The notes below the pieces were generated by a model. It had not been told where the DNA came from and made no database searches. It worked only from the letters and a program-made list of their open reading frames with translations. From assembly GCA_023014365.1 (NCBI GenBank), contig JAEBUN010000054.1, positions 1-64,000 of the forward strand: a stretch of DNA of 64,000 nucleotides. Direction: 5' to 3'. Positions 33,008-43,789 of this stretch are shown here, in pieces. The stretch is from Lepiota brunneoincarnata (taxonomy: Eukaryota > Basidiomycota > Agaricomycetes > Agaricales > Agaricaceae). Within the stretch, counting starts at the first letter, position 1; every line of letters starts with the position of its first letter. Both the position numbers and the translations under genes were made by a program.

Positions 33008-34406
33008 TTTTTCCGAGCTCGGGAGAGCCGGCGCGTCTGTCTCGGGGAGCTGAGCCTGTCGGCCTTTAGCCTTGGCATCAGGGAATTTTTTCTTGTCGCA
33101 GTTAGCAGCCCTGTGATTGGGATCTGCGCAGACAAGGCAGAGGTTATTGTCGAAACGTCGTTGACGTTCCTCGGGGGTTAATTTACCGTCCTTACCAAGT
33201 TTACTAGTAAGGTCGGATTTGGGCGGGGCCGATTTCTGACCGGCGGACGGGTTGGGCGGATTGCCCTTGAGGCTGGTGTTGGGCGTGCTGCCTCTGTTAT
33301 TATTGGCAGGCTTGGCGGCAGGTTGCGGGTTGGTCGAGGTGGAAGGGGATGGGTTACCTCCAGGTTTCCTAGAGGCGGTCGGGTCCGAAACGGATTTGGC
33401 GCGGGCCTTCTCGCGTTGGCGTTCCCAGTAGCGAGCGTCGATCTTCATCGCTGCTGCTCGCATTTCGATGAAGGTGTCGGGCTTGCCGTCGGGCCGATTG
33501 GACAGAATGTCCTGGATGCGGTCGGGGAGGCCTTTGTAGTAGCGGTGACAGAATACTTCGTCACCCCAGCGGAGTTGGCCAGCTAGACGGAGGAAATCGA
33601 CGTTGTAGACGGCGATCTTCTCGTCGTAGCGCATTCGGAGGGAGTCGAGCTGCTCAGCAGCTTCTCCGGTCGGATCCGCGGGACCGAAATTGGTCTGCAG
33701 TTCCAGGGTGAACTGGTCCCAGTCCTCGATCCAGTCGTGTATTATTCCGTGGTTGTCGGCCTCGTCGAGGCCGATTTCGAAGTGTTGCTGTGCCACGCCT
33801 GTGAGGTATGTCAACGCGAAGTTGACCTTGGTGGCGGGGATAGCGAACTGGGCCGGGTTAGTACGGAAATAGAGCCGACATTGGAAGAGGAAGGGTTTGA
33901 GTTTGGCGGGGTCGGAACCTGTAAAGATGTCAGGTTCGCGAGCTTTGGTACGGGGAGATCGAGGAGGCTGTGGGGCTTGAGAGTTCCCACGGCCGTCCAT
34001 TTGGTCGGCTATGCGTTGGAAAACTCGGAGTATGAGTCTATCATGGTCGTCTCGGGTGTTGCCAGGTGGGATGTTGTTGTTGTTGTCGCCGTTGTCTGAT
34101 GGTTCGTCGTCGCCCGGGGGCCCGTCCCCATTGTCAGGGTAGTCGTCGGGATCACCAGGGTCGCTGGGATCAGGATTGGGGTCGGGGCCGTCGTCGGGGC
34201 CGTCGGGAGTCCGGAATACTGAAGGTTGTATATCTTCAGAGAAACGGTCTGGGGTCGAGGGTGCGAATCGATTGTTGGTGAGAGCGAGAAGCCCTCGGGG
34301 AGTCGGGTTGCAGTTCCTCGGAAGGAGGTTGTCGAGTGATGCGTTTGCTACGGCGAGCGGCTGGAGTTACCAGAGTGCGAGTACGGGTAACTGTTCGAGA
34401 GACCAT
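33005..34406 (-). pseudogene. gag: e2 Gag, frameshifted near the N-terminus
   Basis: ATG at 34406 as in e1. Codon 25 is CGA (intact), but an extra base near 34265 shifts the frame, so a protein started at the first ATG stops after about 56 codons. The rest from 34000 is open for 331 residues with the zinc knuckle CLVCADPNHRAANC. One Asn codon is missing from the Asn run compared with e1. Confidence 0.9.
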
Positions 34407-34446
34407 GGTTAGAAAAATTCAGAGTGTGGTGGACAGGAGGAGTTTG

Positions 34447-34457
34447 AGTCTGATAAT
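34447..34457 (-). promoter_or_regulatory. e2 self-primer binding site
   Basis: Same 11-nt ATTATCAGACT on the minus strand, 2 nt from the LTR end, complementary to the predicted RNA start inside the e2 5' LTR. Confidence 0.75.
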
Positions 34458-34459
34458 AC

Positions 34460-35110
34460 TGTTAGAGCCGGTGCGGGTCGGGACCGAAGCGGAGGGTCGG
34501 GGTGGTATCCTTGGTATAAGGTAACCGGGGGACAGGGCGAAGTCAGTACGTAGACTTCGGGACCGAGGCGGAGTACGTCGGGCGGGGGGTTGGACTTGCG
34601 GCCTCAGCTTATGTGCTGTGCCCTCCTACTGTCCTAGTCCGTATTTCAGGAAGTCGGAGCCGAAGCGGAGCAAGGCAGAAGAGAGGAGAGGATATGGAAC
34701 AGGGAGCTGGTCCGCTGCTCGATTCGATTATCAGACTGAGGAGTACAAGCCAAGTACCTACGGTATATATACTACTGGCCTTACGAACTATGACTCGTAC
34801 TGACTACGTGCGGAGTGAAGCGGAGACCCATATGGTTACAAACGGATTACAAACGAAATGGAGACCGGTACGGGTATGGAGACTGGTAACGTATCTTGAC
34901 TACGGACGGAAAATGGAGACGGGGAAATAGAGACAGCGAGGTTCAGGTGACCACGGCACGTGTGGAGGTGGTCGCGTGATCGGGGCAGTGGGTTGCGGTC
35001 GGAGTGAGTCGGGGCCGAGTCGGAGGGCAGAGGGTTGTTGTGTGGAACACATGTGGAGTCGAGAAGCCGAAGTTTAAGTGATTAGACTTATAGTTGGCAT
35101 GGATATGACA
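34460..35110 (-). repeat. e2 5' LTR (651 bp)
   Basis: Minus-strand LTR ending at 34460 beside the primer site, with the same TATA box and start motif as e1. Confidence 0.97.
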
Positions 35111-35115
35111 CTTTG

Positions 35116-36209
35116 CCAGGTCTTTTGTTCTCATTCTTCTTGATAGGCTTTTGTGAGTTTCTGCAAATGTCAGCAAACACACATCCTAAGTAGCTGTTGG
35201 GGTCAATTTGTTTGGAAGGCCACAAATTGTTGTCAACTTGTGGGGTGCCTTCAATGCACACATGCCTTTTTTCCTTGCTGGCTTCCCAGTCTCACTGGAT
35301 ACATTCCATTACACTGTTGTTACTTCTCAGTGTGGAAGTCAAGTTGGATTCCTGACTCCTGGAGGTATAATTCTCTCTTTTATGCATTCAATGCTTGTTA
35401 TCTTTCTTCTTTTCCTTCTTTTTGTCTTTCTGATGTTTAATGTTTTTTAACATGGTTTGTTGAGTATCAATATCCAGTTCTTCATTTAGAATATGAACAG
35501 AACCCCAGTTACTGGGGTCCACCATCTTTCCTTTATTTCATGAAGTACTGGCTCAGGTGTCATCATCATGTGTTCTGATGATGGTTCGTGATTGACATGT
35601 TTTAAGATATTTTCATAAATATGGGTGTTAAATGTCTCTGCCTGTTCTTCTGTTAGGCCAGCAGTTGCTAGGTTGACTGCATTAACTGTTCTTCACTTAG
35701 ATGTCAGTCACCTTGGCCTATGGGCCCTATGGCAAATAGCAAGGTATGTGTTGCTTCACTCCAATTATTTTTTGAGTCCTCAGAGTCATTATCACTTATA
35801 TCAGTTGGGGAAGATCATTTATTCCTGAGTAACTATCTATGCCTGGAGAGTTATCTCCATCATGGTGACATACTACATCTGCATCCAGATGTTCATAGTA
35901 AGGTGAAGCCTGGAAAGCTAAGGCTTCACTAATGATGGCATCACCAATGGCTTGAGAGGCCAAGTCAGTGGGAATTGACAAGGGAGTGGGGTCCCTGTCT
36001 CCTACAAGAGGTGCAACCTCTGATCCTATAGTGTCAACAATAACATGAGCTGCAGTGGGGATGTCCTTAGTGACATCAAGAGATACCTGGGAAATGGAGT
36101 CAGCATCCTTCAAAGAATGGACATGCTTAGCTGGCAAGCTGTTATCAGCTCCATTGATGGTGGCAGTCTTGCAACTGCAAAGGTTGTAACTTGAGGTGGC
36201 CATTCTCAA
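35116..36209 (-). pseudogene. Element A Gag, N-terminal part
   Basis: A minus-strand frame from ATG 36209 is open for 137 codons; after a stop it continues in broken frames (DPSNWGSVHILNEELDIDTQQ near 35500; a Lys/Glu-rich stretch near 35410). The last frame, KKNENKRPGKG near 35116, continues in phase into 28139 once e2 is removed. Probably the long, poorly conserved N-terminal region of Gag. No catalytic motif. Confidence 0.55.
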
Positions 36210-36388
36210 GGGTGTTTAGTATTTTTTTTTTCAAGTGTTGTGAGGGGGATCACAGGGTGGTATGGTGGGCTTCCTGGTTGATCAGACTGGGTTCATCCTT
36301 GCACCATGTGATAGGTGATGAGGGGGTGGGGTATGAGGTTACTTTGTTAGGGCTAAGCAGTTGCAAGTACTTGGAACTGTGAAAAATG

Positions 36389-36605
36389 TGTGGTGTGAGC
36401 ATGATATTGGTCACAACACACTCAAGACTTCAGAACACGAGAATCACAGGTATAAGTGTTGTAATTCCAAAATCTGCCTACTACAAATCAGATCTCCAAT
36501 TTATATACTAGATGACTGGTTATATAAGAAAAAACATAAGAAAACAAACATAAAGACTGTGAGTCATGTTAGAAGAATGAGGGACTAGGTCACGAGAACA
36601 CTACA
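36389..36605 (-). repeat. Element A 5' LTR (217 bp)
   Basis: Matches 1773-2401 without its solo LTR. TG...CA ends (plus-strand TGTGGTGTGAG ... CACTACA). It contains TATATAACCAG and TATATAAATTG boxes on the minus strand. No self-complementary primer site is evident after it. Confidence 0.8.
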
Positions 36606-36652
36606 CAGGGTCTCTCCTCAACCTGAGGTTCTGGGAATTTAGCTCCCTCTAG

Positions 36653-38152
36653 TAGGGGTGCCAAAGTTCAGTTCAGTTCAGTTTGGCACCCCCTCAGCTT
36701 GAACCTGAACCTGAACCTGAACTGAACCTCCTGAACTCAGTTCAGAAGGTTCAGTTCAGGGTTCGAACAGGTTCAAACTTGAACTTTTTTGTACTATGTT
36801 ATAAAAAGTGTTTATATTGGCAATAAGCTAATCAAAGTTCCATTCCTTGAGCTCCCATTCCTTTGCTTCTGCTCCTCCATCTAGAAGTCCAGTTTTGTAA
36901 CCATCTTTTCCATACACATATATTAGCCCCTCCAAAAAAAGAAAAAAACAGGTACAAATAACCAAAGAAGGGTAGGAAGGGTGAATAAGAGTAAAATGTT
37001 AGAATATGAGTGATCATTAGCCTCAGAAACCCATATATGCAAGAACTGATGTATTCTATACCTGTTAGAAGACAAGTAATTGTTCTACAGACAACATGAG
37101 TAATAGTCATGAGAGGAAAGTGATAAAGACTACTTACAGCCTCAGAAACTTGTATGTGTGATTCTGTGAGAATTGAGACTGTAGGGGATTCTTGCTATGG
37201 TATTTAAAGTAAAGCCAGAACAATAGAATGAGTAGATAACTATCCTGGCATGCTGGCTACCTTTTACATAGAGGATGAGAGAAATAAAATGCTCAGGAGC
37301 CAAACCACAAGGAGGTGGGTGATCATAGGGACAAGCAGTCAATGCTTGGACCCCCTGTGCACCATGACACTCACAATTGGTTTTTATTTCCAACATAAAA
37401 AAGATAAGCCCAAGCATGTTGAAGCAAGGCAGTGGGCCCAGAAGCCCTGCAAGGAGGGAAAGTGATGAGACAACAAAGATCCTCAATTTGCGAGACAACC
37501 GCCAAGCGCAACCGGACGTGAGTGGGCTTGTTGGAAAGGCACGGGAGAGACCTTCCAGATGTAAGTTACTGTATCCCAAGGCGTTGAGAAATGGCCCCAG
37601 AACAGAGACATCTGTGTGGGGATGGTGATCAGCCAGGAAAACGTGTTTTACTTCACTGAAAGAGTGTTTCCCAGGATGTGCAATATGGCGTTGGAAAGCC
37701 CTTAAAGATGCGCATCTAACGGTGGTAGTAATAAGAGGAATGGTGCAGTGTGAGATTACGAAATGAGGAATGAATCTAGGCAATGTTGACGGCGATGACG
37801 AGGGAAGGGGTGGGTCAATTGGGGCATAAAGTGGCGCGTTCAAGAGGCGTCAGCAGGGGCTATCGAACAGCGAAAACCGCTTGCTGATCCCTGCAGTCGT
37901 CCCCGAGATATACATCAATCTTCCCATTTCTACTGGGAAAATTGTTGTAAATTGTTGTATTTACCGCGAGGCTCTAACTTATCGGTTCGAACGCGTTCGG
38001 ACGCGTTCAGGCCCATCATTTTTGAGCCTGAACCGTGAACCGAACCAACAGGCCAGGGGCTGAACCTGAACCTGAACTGGACTGAACTTTTAGGTTCAGT
38101 TCAGGAGGTTCAGGTTCGAACCGAACTTCTGAACCGAACTTCGGCACCCCTA
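36653..38152. mobile_element. non-autonomous hAT-type element (1500 bp)
   Basis: Ends TAGGGGTGCC and GGCACCCCTA are inverted repeats, flanked by an exact 8-bp duplication CCCTCTAG (36645-36652 and 38153-38160), the length typical of hAT elements. Subterminal regions (36670-36785 and 37980-38145) are packed with GTTCAG/GGTTC motifs in both orientations, probable transposase sites. The inside holds a 233-codon minus-strand frame (37142-37843) with no hAT transposase motif. That frame may be filler or captured host DNA. Confidence 0.92.
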
Positions 38153-38297
38153 CCCTCTAGAGAAGTTACATTAACAGAACAGTTTGGGTTGGGAGTTTGA
38201 ATCTGTCCCAGGACAAATATACCAATTCGAAAGGCACAACCTTTCAGGAACTGTATATGGCTCTTCCTATTCTAGAAAACCTGCAGCGAAACTCATG

Positions 38298-38360
38298 TTA
38301 CTGTTACTGTTTACCATCACTGCCACTACTGAACTGTCACCGTTAAACTGGACGCCCACA
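38298..38360. repeat. short inverted partner of 1706-1772
   Basis: Reverse-complement similarity to 1706-1772, including GCCACTACTGAACTGTCAC. Non-coding. Nothing recognisable lies between this and the hAT element. Confidence 0.5.
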
Positions 38361-38499
38361 GAATATCTTCTGGTGTAATTTACGTTGTTGCAACTTGTGT
38401 CTTTCTTCTCTGCACAGACTAGCCACTCTTCATTTTATTCCCTCATTAGCTTGTTTTTTTTCAGACCCGTCGAGTGTGGATGTGCATTATATCACGTAA

Positions 38500-38628
38500 T
38501 GTAAGGATGGTCACACAGCCGCGTAACTGTTACACCAAAAGGAACATAACAGACCACGTTAGGTGTTCTGTTACCGAGCTATATATGTGTATGTACAGTA
38601 GAGGGACTGTAGTAAGCCCAGGCTTACA
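38500..38628. repeat. short dispersed repeat, copy 2 (TGTAAG/CTTACA ends)
   Basis: Same family as 1552-1666, here 129 bp with extra bases in the middle. Starts TGTAAGGATGG, ends GGCTTACA. No target duplication visible. Confidence 0.55.
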
Positions 38629-39428
38629 TCACCGCTCCTTTCGCAATCAGATTCATAATGCTACCTAGCCAAACATGCTGAAATGATCATGCCGAAACGA
38701 TGATATCGTTACGGGACGGCGAAACTCAAGCCAGTTTTTGTCTGTTAATTCAAGATCAATTGCCTATTGTTTCGGCGACTGGCAAAACCGGTAGTGCCAG
38801 CCTAATTTGCTTGGCTTTTGTCCTTGCTGAGCCACCACTGAGCGCCATCCAGTGTAAATTGTAAGGGTGCCCAGTGCCATGCGACTGGCTGCAACCATGA
38901 CACAATAAGCACTCCATGCCTCAGAAGCTTCACGCCTGTAGACTCTCGTGAGCTTGATATTGAACAAATTGAGTACTCGGACATGCAAAACAACCCCCTA
39001 AAGTCAAGTGAGCCGGGTGCGCAAAATACGCCAGATTAGGTTCGGACCCGAGGCCAGCTCCGGTGCCCACCAATTGATGACAACTAGCAAAAAAACCGCA
39101 TCCAAATTGGTGATAACAATTGAAGCCCACAAATCATTCTAGGTCACATGTAACCGCACAATTAAGCAAATGTCCGAGCACCCAATGAAATTGCGTTTTG
39201 GATACACGGTTTGAGGGTACATAAACCGAGGAAACAGAGGAATTACAAACCCAAAGAACCCCAGCACTCTTTTTCCTCTTCCAAAATCCTGTTCATGACT
39301 TGACCGTTCTACAACAATTGGTGTGGTTATCCAAAGTGCGACAAAGGGCAGACCCCAGGTATGATTGAACCCAATTTGTCCACCGATCTGTTGATTGACA
39401 CCAACAGTAGTACAGCAAGTATAACAAG
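38629..39428. other. no recognisable gene
   Basis: Several overlapping minus-strand frames of 60-100 codons (38764-39596) share no recognised motif and overlap one another. I see no promoter or repeat that I can defend. Confidence 0.4.
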
Positions 39429-39785
39429 ATGACACGGGATGAATTGTTGGACATGTGCCCCGGGAAACCCAGTCCTAACGATGAGATCGAAATCATTGAG
39501 AGATTTAGTGGGAAAGTAGTGGAGCAACGTATCCGCCGACGCCAACCCCTTTGGCGTGAACCTACAATCGAGTGCTATCCTGAAACGCAAGCACATACAT
39601 GGGCTGGACGAGAGTTAAATTTCGATCCAGGGCCAATGGCTGATATAGCTGAGATACGGGCGGAGAAAAAAAAGGCAGAAAGGCACAGAAGGGCAGTATT
39701 TGCAGGGCGAAAGGGAATAGAGGCAAAAAGGGCAATAAGTGCAAGGCTGAAGGGAAGAAAAAACCCATACCCCGTCCTTACATAG
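39429..39785 (+). CDS. hypothetical protein, 118 residues
   Basis: ATG at 39429, TAG at about 39783. The N-terminal half is acidic and mixed; the C-terminal half is strongly basic (AEIRAEKKKAERHRRAVFAGRKG, then AKRAISARLKGRKN), probably helical and able to bind nucleic acid. I recognise no family. It lies 436 bp upstream of the methyltransferase gene on the same strand. It may be a short gene, an exon or chance. Confidence 0.3.
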   Translation: MTRDELLDMCPGKPSPNDEIEIIERFSGKVVEQRIRRRQPLWREPTIECYPETQAHTWAGRELNFDPGPMADIAEIRAEKKKAERHRRAVFAGRKGIEAKRAISARLKGRKNPYPVLT

Positions 39786-40220
39786 TCCATAGTTTTCTCT
39801 GGATAATTTAACCGGGAAACCTGGTTTTTTCTCATTAAAAGAAACCCTATGAACAGCTGATGGACAGTGCTGATATTCAGAGTCCCCACTGTGCAGATGC
39901 CAGCCAGCCTGTCAAACCCTCAGCTATGAGTTTGGTCATGCAATTTGTTGCCACTGCTTGCCTTACCAATCGCTAAGCTGACAAGTAAATGAAGTTAGCC
40001 TGTATGAAGCCTGTGTTATGAACCAGTCCACAAACACGAAAAACCTTGAGATTGGACTCCCTCGGTCCCATTGGATAGCATTGGATCACGAGGAAGCAAC
40101 AGAACAGGATTGATAGAAGCAAGGACATGCTTTCCCACCTATGCTTCAATGGCCACATGAGGAATGCGCGGGCCGCAGCCCTTTGGTTGATCATGACAAT
40201 CACCTTTCCTTCGCTTCAGC

Positions 40221-41184
40221 ATGCCAGCCAAGGCAACTTTACTTGCTAAGCGTGAAGTAGAGATCCAGAGAATGAGGAAGATCGTTGATCCAGAGGTCGC
40301 CAGTACGTGGGAGAATACATGGTAAGCGCTCTAGATATTCGGTCGATCCGAGTCGGATATGATGAGCATTGCAGGAAAGCGGGCATTACTCCGTGGGACG
40401 GAGGGGACAGTCAACCACCACTCAAAGAAGCCATTGAAAGCAGCGGTATCGAATGGCCTCAAGCAGGCCGGGCGCTGGTACCAGGCTGTGGAAGTGTAAG
40501 TATTCCTCACCGACAACCCTGACCAGCCGAATTAACACATTGGACGGTAGGGTTATGATGTTTTCTATCTTGCGTCTGTGCTAAATTTCAAGGTTGTTGG
40601 TCTGGACTCCTCTCAGACAGCAGTTTTGAGAGCCATGAGGTGCGTATAAGGAAGCCGTTATCCCTAGCTCGCTAGTCGGGCTCTGTACGGTGGCTTACTC
40701 TAGAGTCCGGACATAGCTCGATCAATGCTCACCAAACTATGTTCAAGGGAGAAGTATCCTTTGAGGTTGAAGACTTCTTCAAGTTGGCCCCAGTGTCTGT
40801 TGACGAACGCTTCGACATCATTTACGACTATACGTGAGCGTATCCTTACACTTCTCCTTATAAAGGGCATTATTCGTAATATCCTGCTCATGGACATCTG
40901 TACCGCTCCTGGCTAGGTTCTTTGTTGCGATCCCGCCCTCGCGCAGGAACGAATGGGGAAAGAAGATGGCAGAACTGACCAAACCAGGGGGATATCTCAT
41001 TACCTTGGTCTATCCAATCGATCCTTATTCCGAGGACGGCCCACCCTTTTACGTTCGGCCTGACCATTATACAGAGCCCCTCTCATCTGCCTTCGAGAAG
41101 GTGTTTGATAAGGAACCCCTGACTTCTTCCGAGTCACATGTCGGACGCGAGAGGCTGGTTATCTGGAGGAGGAATGTAGACTGA
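40221..41184 (+). CDS. SAM-dependent methyltransferase, thiopurine methyltransferase (TPMT) family
   Basis: Five exons: 40221-40321, 40375-40495, 40551-40639, 40717-40833, 40917-41184, with GT-AG introns of 53, 55, 77 and 83 nt. All phases close and the total of 696 nt gives 231 residues, normal for the family. Motifs in order: WKAGITPWDGGDSQPPL (family N-terminus), ALVPGCGSGYDVFYLA (SAM-binding motif I, across intron 2), VVGLDSS (acidic ribose-binding end), EVEDFFKL, FDIIYDYTFF and PGGYLITLVYPI. The family moves a methyl group from SAM to thiol, thiocyanate or halide acceptors; the substrate here cannot be told. No signal peptide is evident, so probably cytosolic. The start is the ATG that opens exon 1 in phase. 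Confidence 0.93.
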
Positions 41185-41340
41185 GCCTTTATTCCACAGG
41201 ACGTATCTAATTGTGATCCTGTTTCGTCAAATGTCCTGTTTCTGTGTTTATGAAGCACTGAATAGGCTCCTACACTCGTTCACCATGGCTGAACTGTGTT
41301 GGGGAGCCGTCCTGCCCAACAGTATGACAAGCAGAGAACC

Positions 41341-41348
41341 TATATATA
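41341..41348 (+). promoter_or_regulatory. TATA box upstream of the ABC ATPase gene
   Basis: TATATATA, 192 nt before the predicted ATG at 41540 and about 157 nt after the methyltransferase stop. It is the only clear TATA in the 355-bp gap. Confidence 0.45.
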
Positions 41349-41539
41349 GCCCCGCCGCCGGAGATTCATAAATTACTGCGTACTCTACTCCACTCAACCA
41401 TTCGTGCTGCCTTTTGGCGTTCTATGGTGGCGTTGTATGCTATGGCAGCTTGTTTTTTGACCAGTCGCTGTCGGATGTTTGCGTTGGTTCACGTGACCTG
41501 TGATATGGCCAATTCCCCGATCTGGTGGGCCGATTTGTT

Positions 41540-43480
41540 ATGTTTTATCGCCGATTCTCTACAAAGCCGATTATCCACATCCCCGAACGTTCTTCCATCC
41601 ATCCGTTTGGAGACCCTTCAAACAAACGCCCTATCCTCCGCAATGTTGGCTGGACGGTCCATGAAGGCGATGCATGGGCCGTTATGTCTGCATCATCGGG
41701 CGAGGACGGCAAGCATGCATTGTTTCGCGTATGTTGGGGGCCCTTCCCAATTTTTATCCAACCAAGTTGCCTCACCTCCTGCACACAGACTCTGTTAGGG
41801 CATCTGCGCATATCCTCTGGACCAACGACTGGGTCGACAGAAGGCCTCTATCCGTTTTGGGGGAAGGATGTCGATCCTTACACTCGCGTGGCCAGCGTTT
41901 CGTTCTCTCACCGCTCCACCCGAACCACGAGAGGCGCTTTCTACGACTATGCTGCACGTTATGGCGCGATTCGAGACGAAGACGCGCTCACACTTCGAGA
42001 GAGCATGTTCCCGGAGAGTATCCCGGAGCAGAAACCAGATCCCTTTTCCGACAAACCTACCCAGAGGCGGGAACGGGCCCCCGGTGAACTGGTGCCATTG
42101 TCAGGCGAGGATAAATCCCTCTTTGACACTCTGGTGAAAGAGATGGGTTTGGACCGATTGTTGGACCTGCCCCTTGTTGCGCTCAGTAATGGACAGACTA
42201 GGCGTGCAAGGGTGGTTAGGGTTGTGCTACGGAAGCCCGAAGTGCTGTTGTTGGATGAACCGCTAAGTATGCTTCCTCAGCACCTACCTCGCGTCAACTC
42301 ATTCAGGATATGCAGCTGGGCTGGACGCTTCGTCGCGCCCTAAACTACTCCATCTTTTGAGAAAACTTCATGAGAGTCGAAGGCCCCGTATCATTATCGG
42401 TCTCAGGACCCACGATGACGTTCCCGATTGGATTACCCACGTTGCACTCGTGCGGGACGGGACTGTTAGTGCCGGACACAAAAGCGAAATACTCCCCCTC
42501 GTCAAGCACTGCAACAGTTCAAGCCCACAGCTATCGAGCACGAGGCCCACAGATGTGGATGTTGGAGGACAGACAGTACTGGATTTGCAAGGCGTCCATG
42601 TAAAATATGGTGATCGCGTGGTAGGCATCATGCTCGCTCACGGAGGTCACCTAGCTTATTTGTGTCATCAGGTGCTGAAAGACATCAACTGGAAAGTGCA
42701 CCAAGGCGAACGATGGCATTTGCAGGGGGGAAACGGTATGCCTCTGGTATCCAACAGCGATCTCACTATTCACATTGCCCAGGGTCGGGCAAAACCACTC
42801 TTCTCTCCTTAATTCTCGGTGATCACCCTCAATCCTATACCCAAAAACACCTTCTCCTTCCATCCCTCCCCCATTCACCACTGTCTCCAAATCGCGCCCT
42901 CAACCATCGAAAACGTATTCCCACAGCCTACCTACATCAATCTATCGGCGTTGTCTCCCCCGAGCTCTTTGATGCCTTCCCGCGCAGGCATCCAGGAATG
43001 AGCGTATGGGAAGCCGTAGGCACAGGTTTTGAAGGCGTCTTCGTGCCCCTTCCAGGCGGTGGTGTTGGCGCAACAACACCAGATCAAAAGGCCCTTCGCG
43101 AATGGCGCACTGAACGGCTATGGGAAATGCTCGAGAATCTCGGTCCGACCTCGTGGACTGAATTTCCGGGTTATTCAAGGGAGGTAGCGAAAAGATTCGC
43201 AGATTCTAGGTTCAGTGATTTGGGAGTGGGCGAACAGCGGATGGTGTTGCTTATGCGCGCGTTGGTGGGTAGGCCTCCGGTGGTATTATTGGATGAGGTG
43301 TGGAGTGGGATGAGCGAGAATATGGTTGTTGCTGCGAGGAAGTATTTGAGGAATAAGGTCGGGAACGATCAGGCAGTGATAGTCATTACCCATTGCGAAG
43401 ATGAGGTACCGTGGAGCAAGAGGGATGGCATCAAGAAGTTCAGGTTGGAGGATGGGAAGGGAGCGGTGATACTGTCGTAG
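41540..43480 (+). CDS. tandem ABC ATPase (two nucleotide-binding domains, no membrane segments)
   Basis: Exons 41540-41728, 41789-42266, 42307-42620, 42672-42735 and 42783-43480; introns 60, 40, 51 and 47 nt. The total of 1743 nt gives 580 residues with all phases closing. Domain 1: a degenerate Walker A (SSGEDGKHAL, lacking the Ser/Thr after Lys), signature LSNGQ, Walker B VLLLDEPL, D-loop GLDASSR. Domain 2: Walker A GGNGSGKTT (completed across intron 4), signature LGVGEQR, Walker B VVLLDEVWSG, H-loop ITHCEDE. There are no transmembrane spans, so it resembles soluble two-domain ABC proteins rather than a transporter. The N-terminus MFYRRFSTKPI is basic with an Arg-Phe-Ser-Thr step, suggesting a mitochondrial presequence (inference). 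An upstream start exon cannot be excluded. An inverted pseudogene copy of its 3' end lies at 46456-46960. Confidence 0.88.
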
Positions 43481-43789
43481 TCGCCACGCGCCCTTTTATA
43501 ATCCCTCCGGGGGCTACGTTTGGGTTTAGGTTGGCACTTGGAACATGTCGGAATTTTTACCGCTCTGGCTGTGAAGACAAGGAAGATGGTAGGGAGTACC
43601 TGACGGTATGAGTTAAAGGCAGTTCGTCCGAAGAACGAGAGAACGAAGAGAGAAGGAGGGAGAAAAACCACTCTCAGCGAGGCGCTCAAGCACCCGGATT
43701 TGTACCATGGTCCGAGACAATGTCTTGAGAGTTGAGACACATCTGGAGCGATGGGACAAGGAAGTGCACAAAGTTACTTTGCTTTGTTG

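Larger units (their letters stand above)
28145..35110 (-). mobile_element. e2: full-length Ty3/gypsy chromovirus, twin of e1
   Basis: A 6966-bp copy of e1 in opposite orientation, with the exact target duplication CTTTG (28140-28144 and 35111-35115). Its LTRs differ at about four visible sites. It has intact ends, primer site (34457-34447), polypurine tract and antisense ORF, but a 1-nt insertion in Gag and a 1-nt deletion in protease. Each twin keeps its own target duplication, so no inversion by recombination between them has been fixed. Confidence 0.98.
1773..36605 (-). mobile_element. Element A: outermost, old Ty3/gypsy element carrying all nested insertions
   Basis: Two matching 217-bp direct repeats (1773-2401 after removing a nested solo LTR, and 36389-36605) bound a minus-strand element. 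From the right end come an N-terminal Gag-like region (35116-36209), the rest of Gag with a zinc knuckle (26590-28139), then, after a long stretch of younger insertions, the end of integrase (3518-4349) and a 3' ORF (2513-3184). I could not find its RT, so part is lost or rearranged. The flanking 5-mers are TGGGG (1768-1772) and CAGGG (36606-36610), differing by two transitions: only a possible decayed target duplication. That both LTRs belong to one insertion is inference from order, strand and equal length. Confidence 0.7.

Noticed and set aside
37142..37843. 233-codon frame inside the hAT-type element as a transposase
   Set aside because: No hAT C-terminal dimerisation motif, zinc finger or catalytic pattern is visible; kept only as unexplained cargo.
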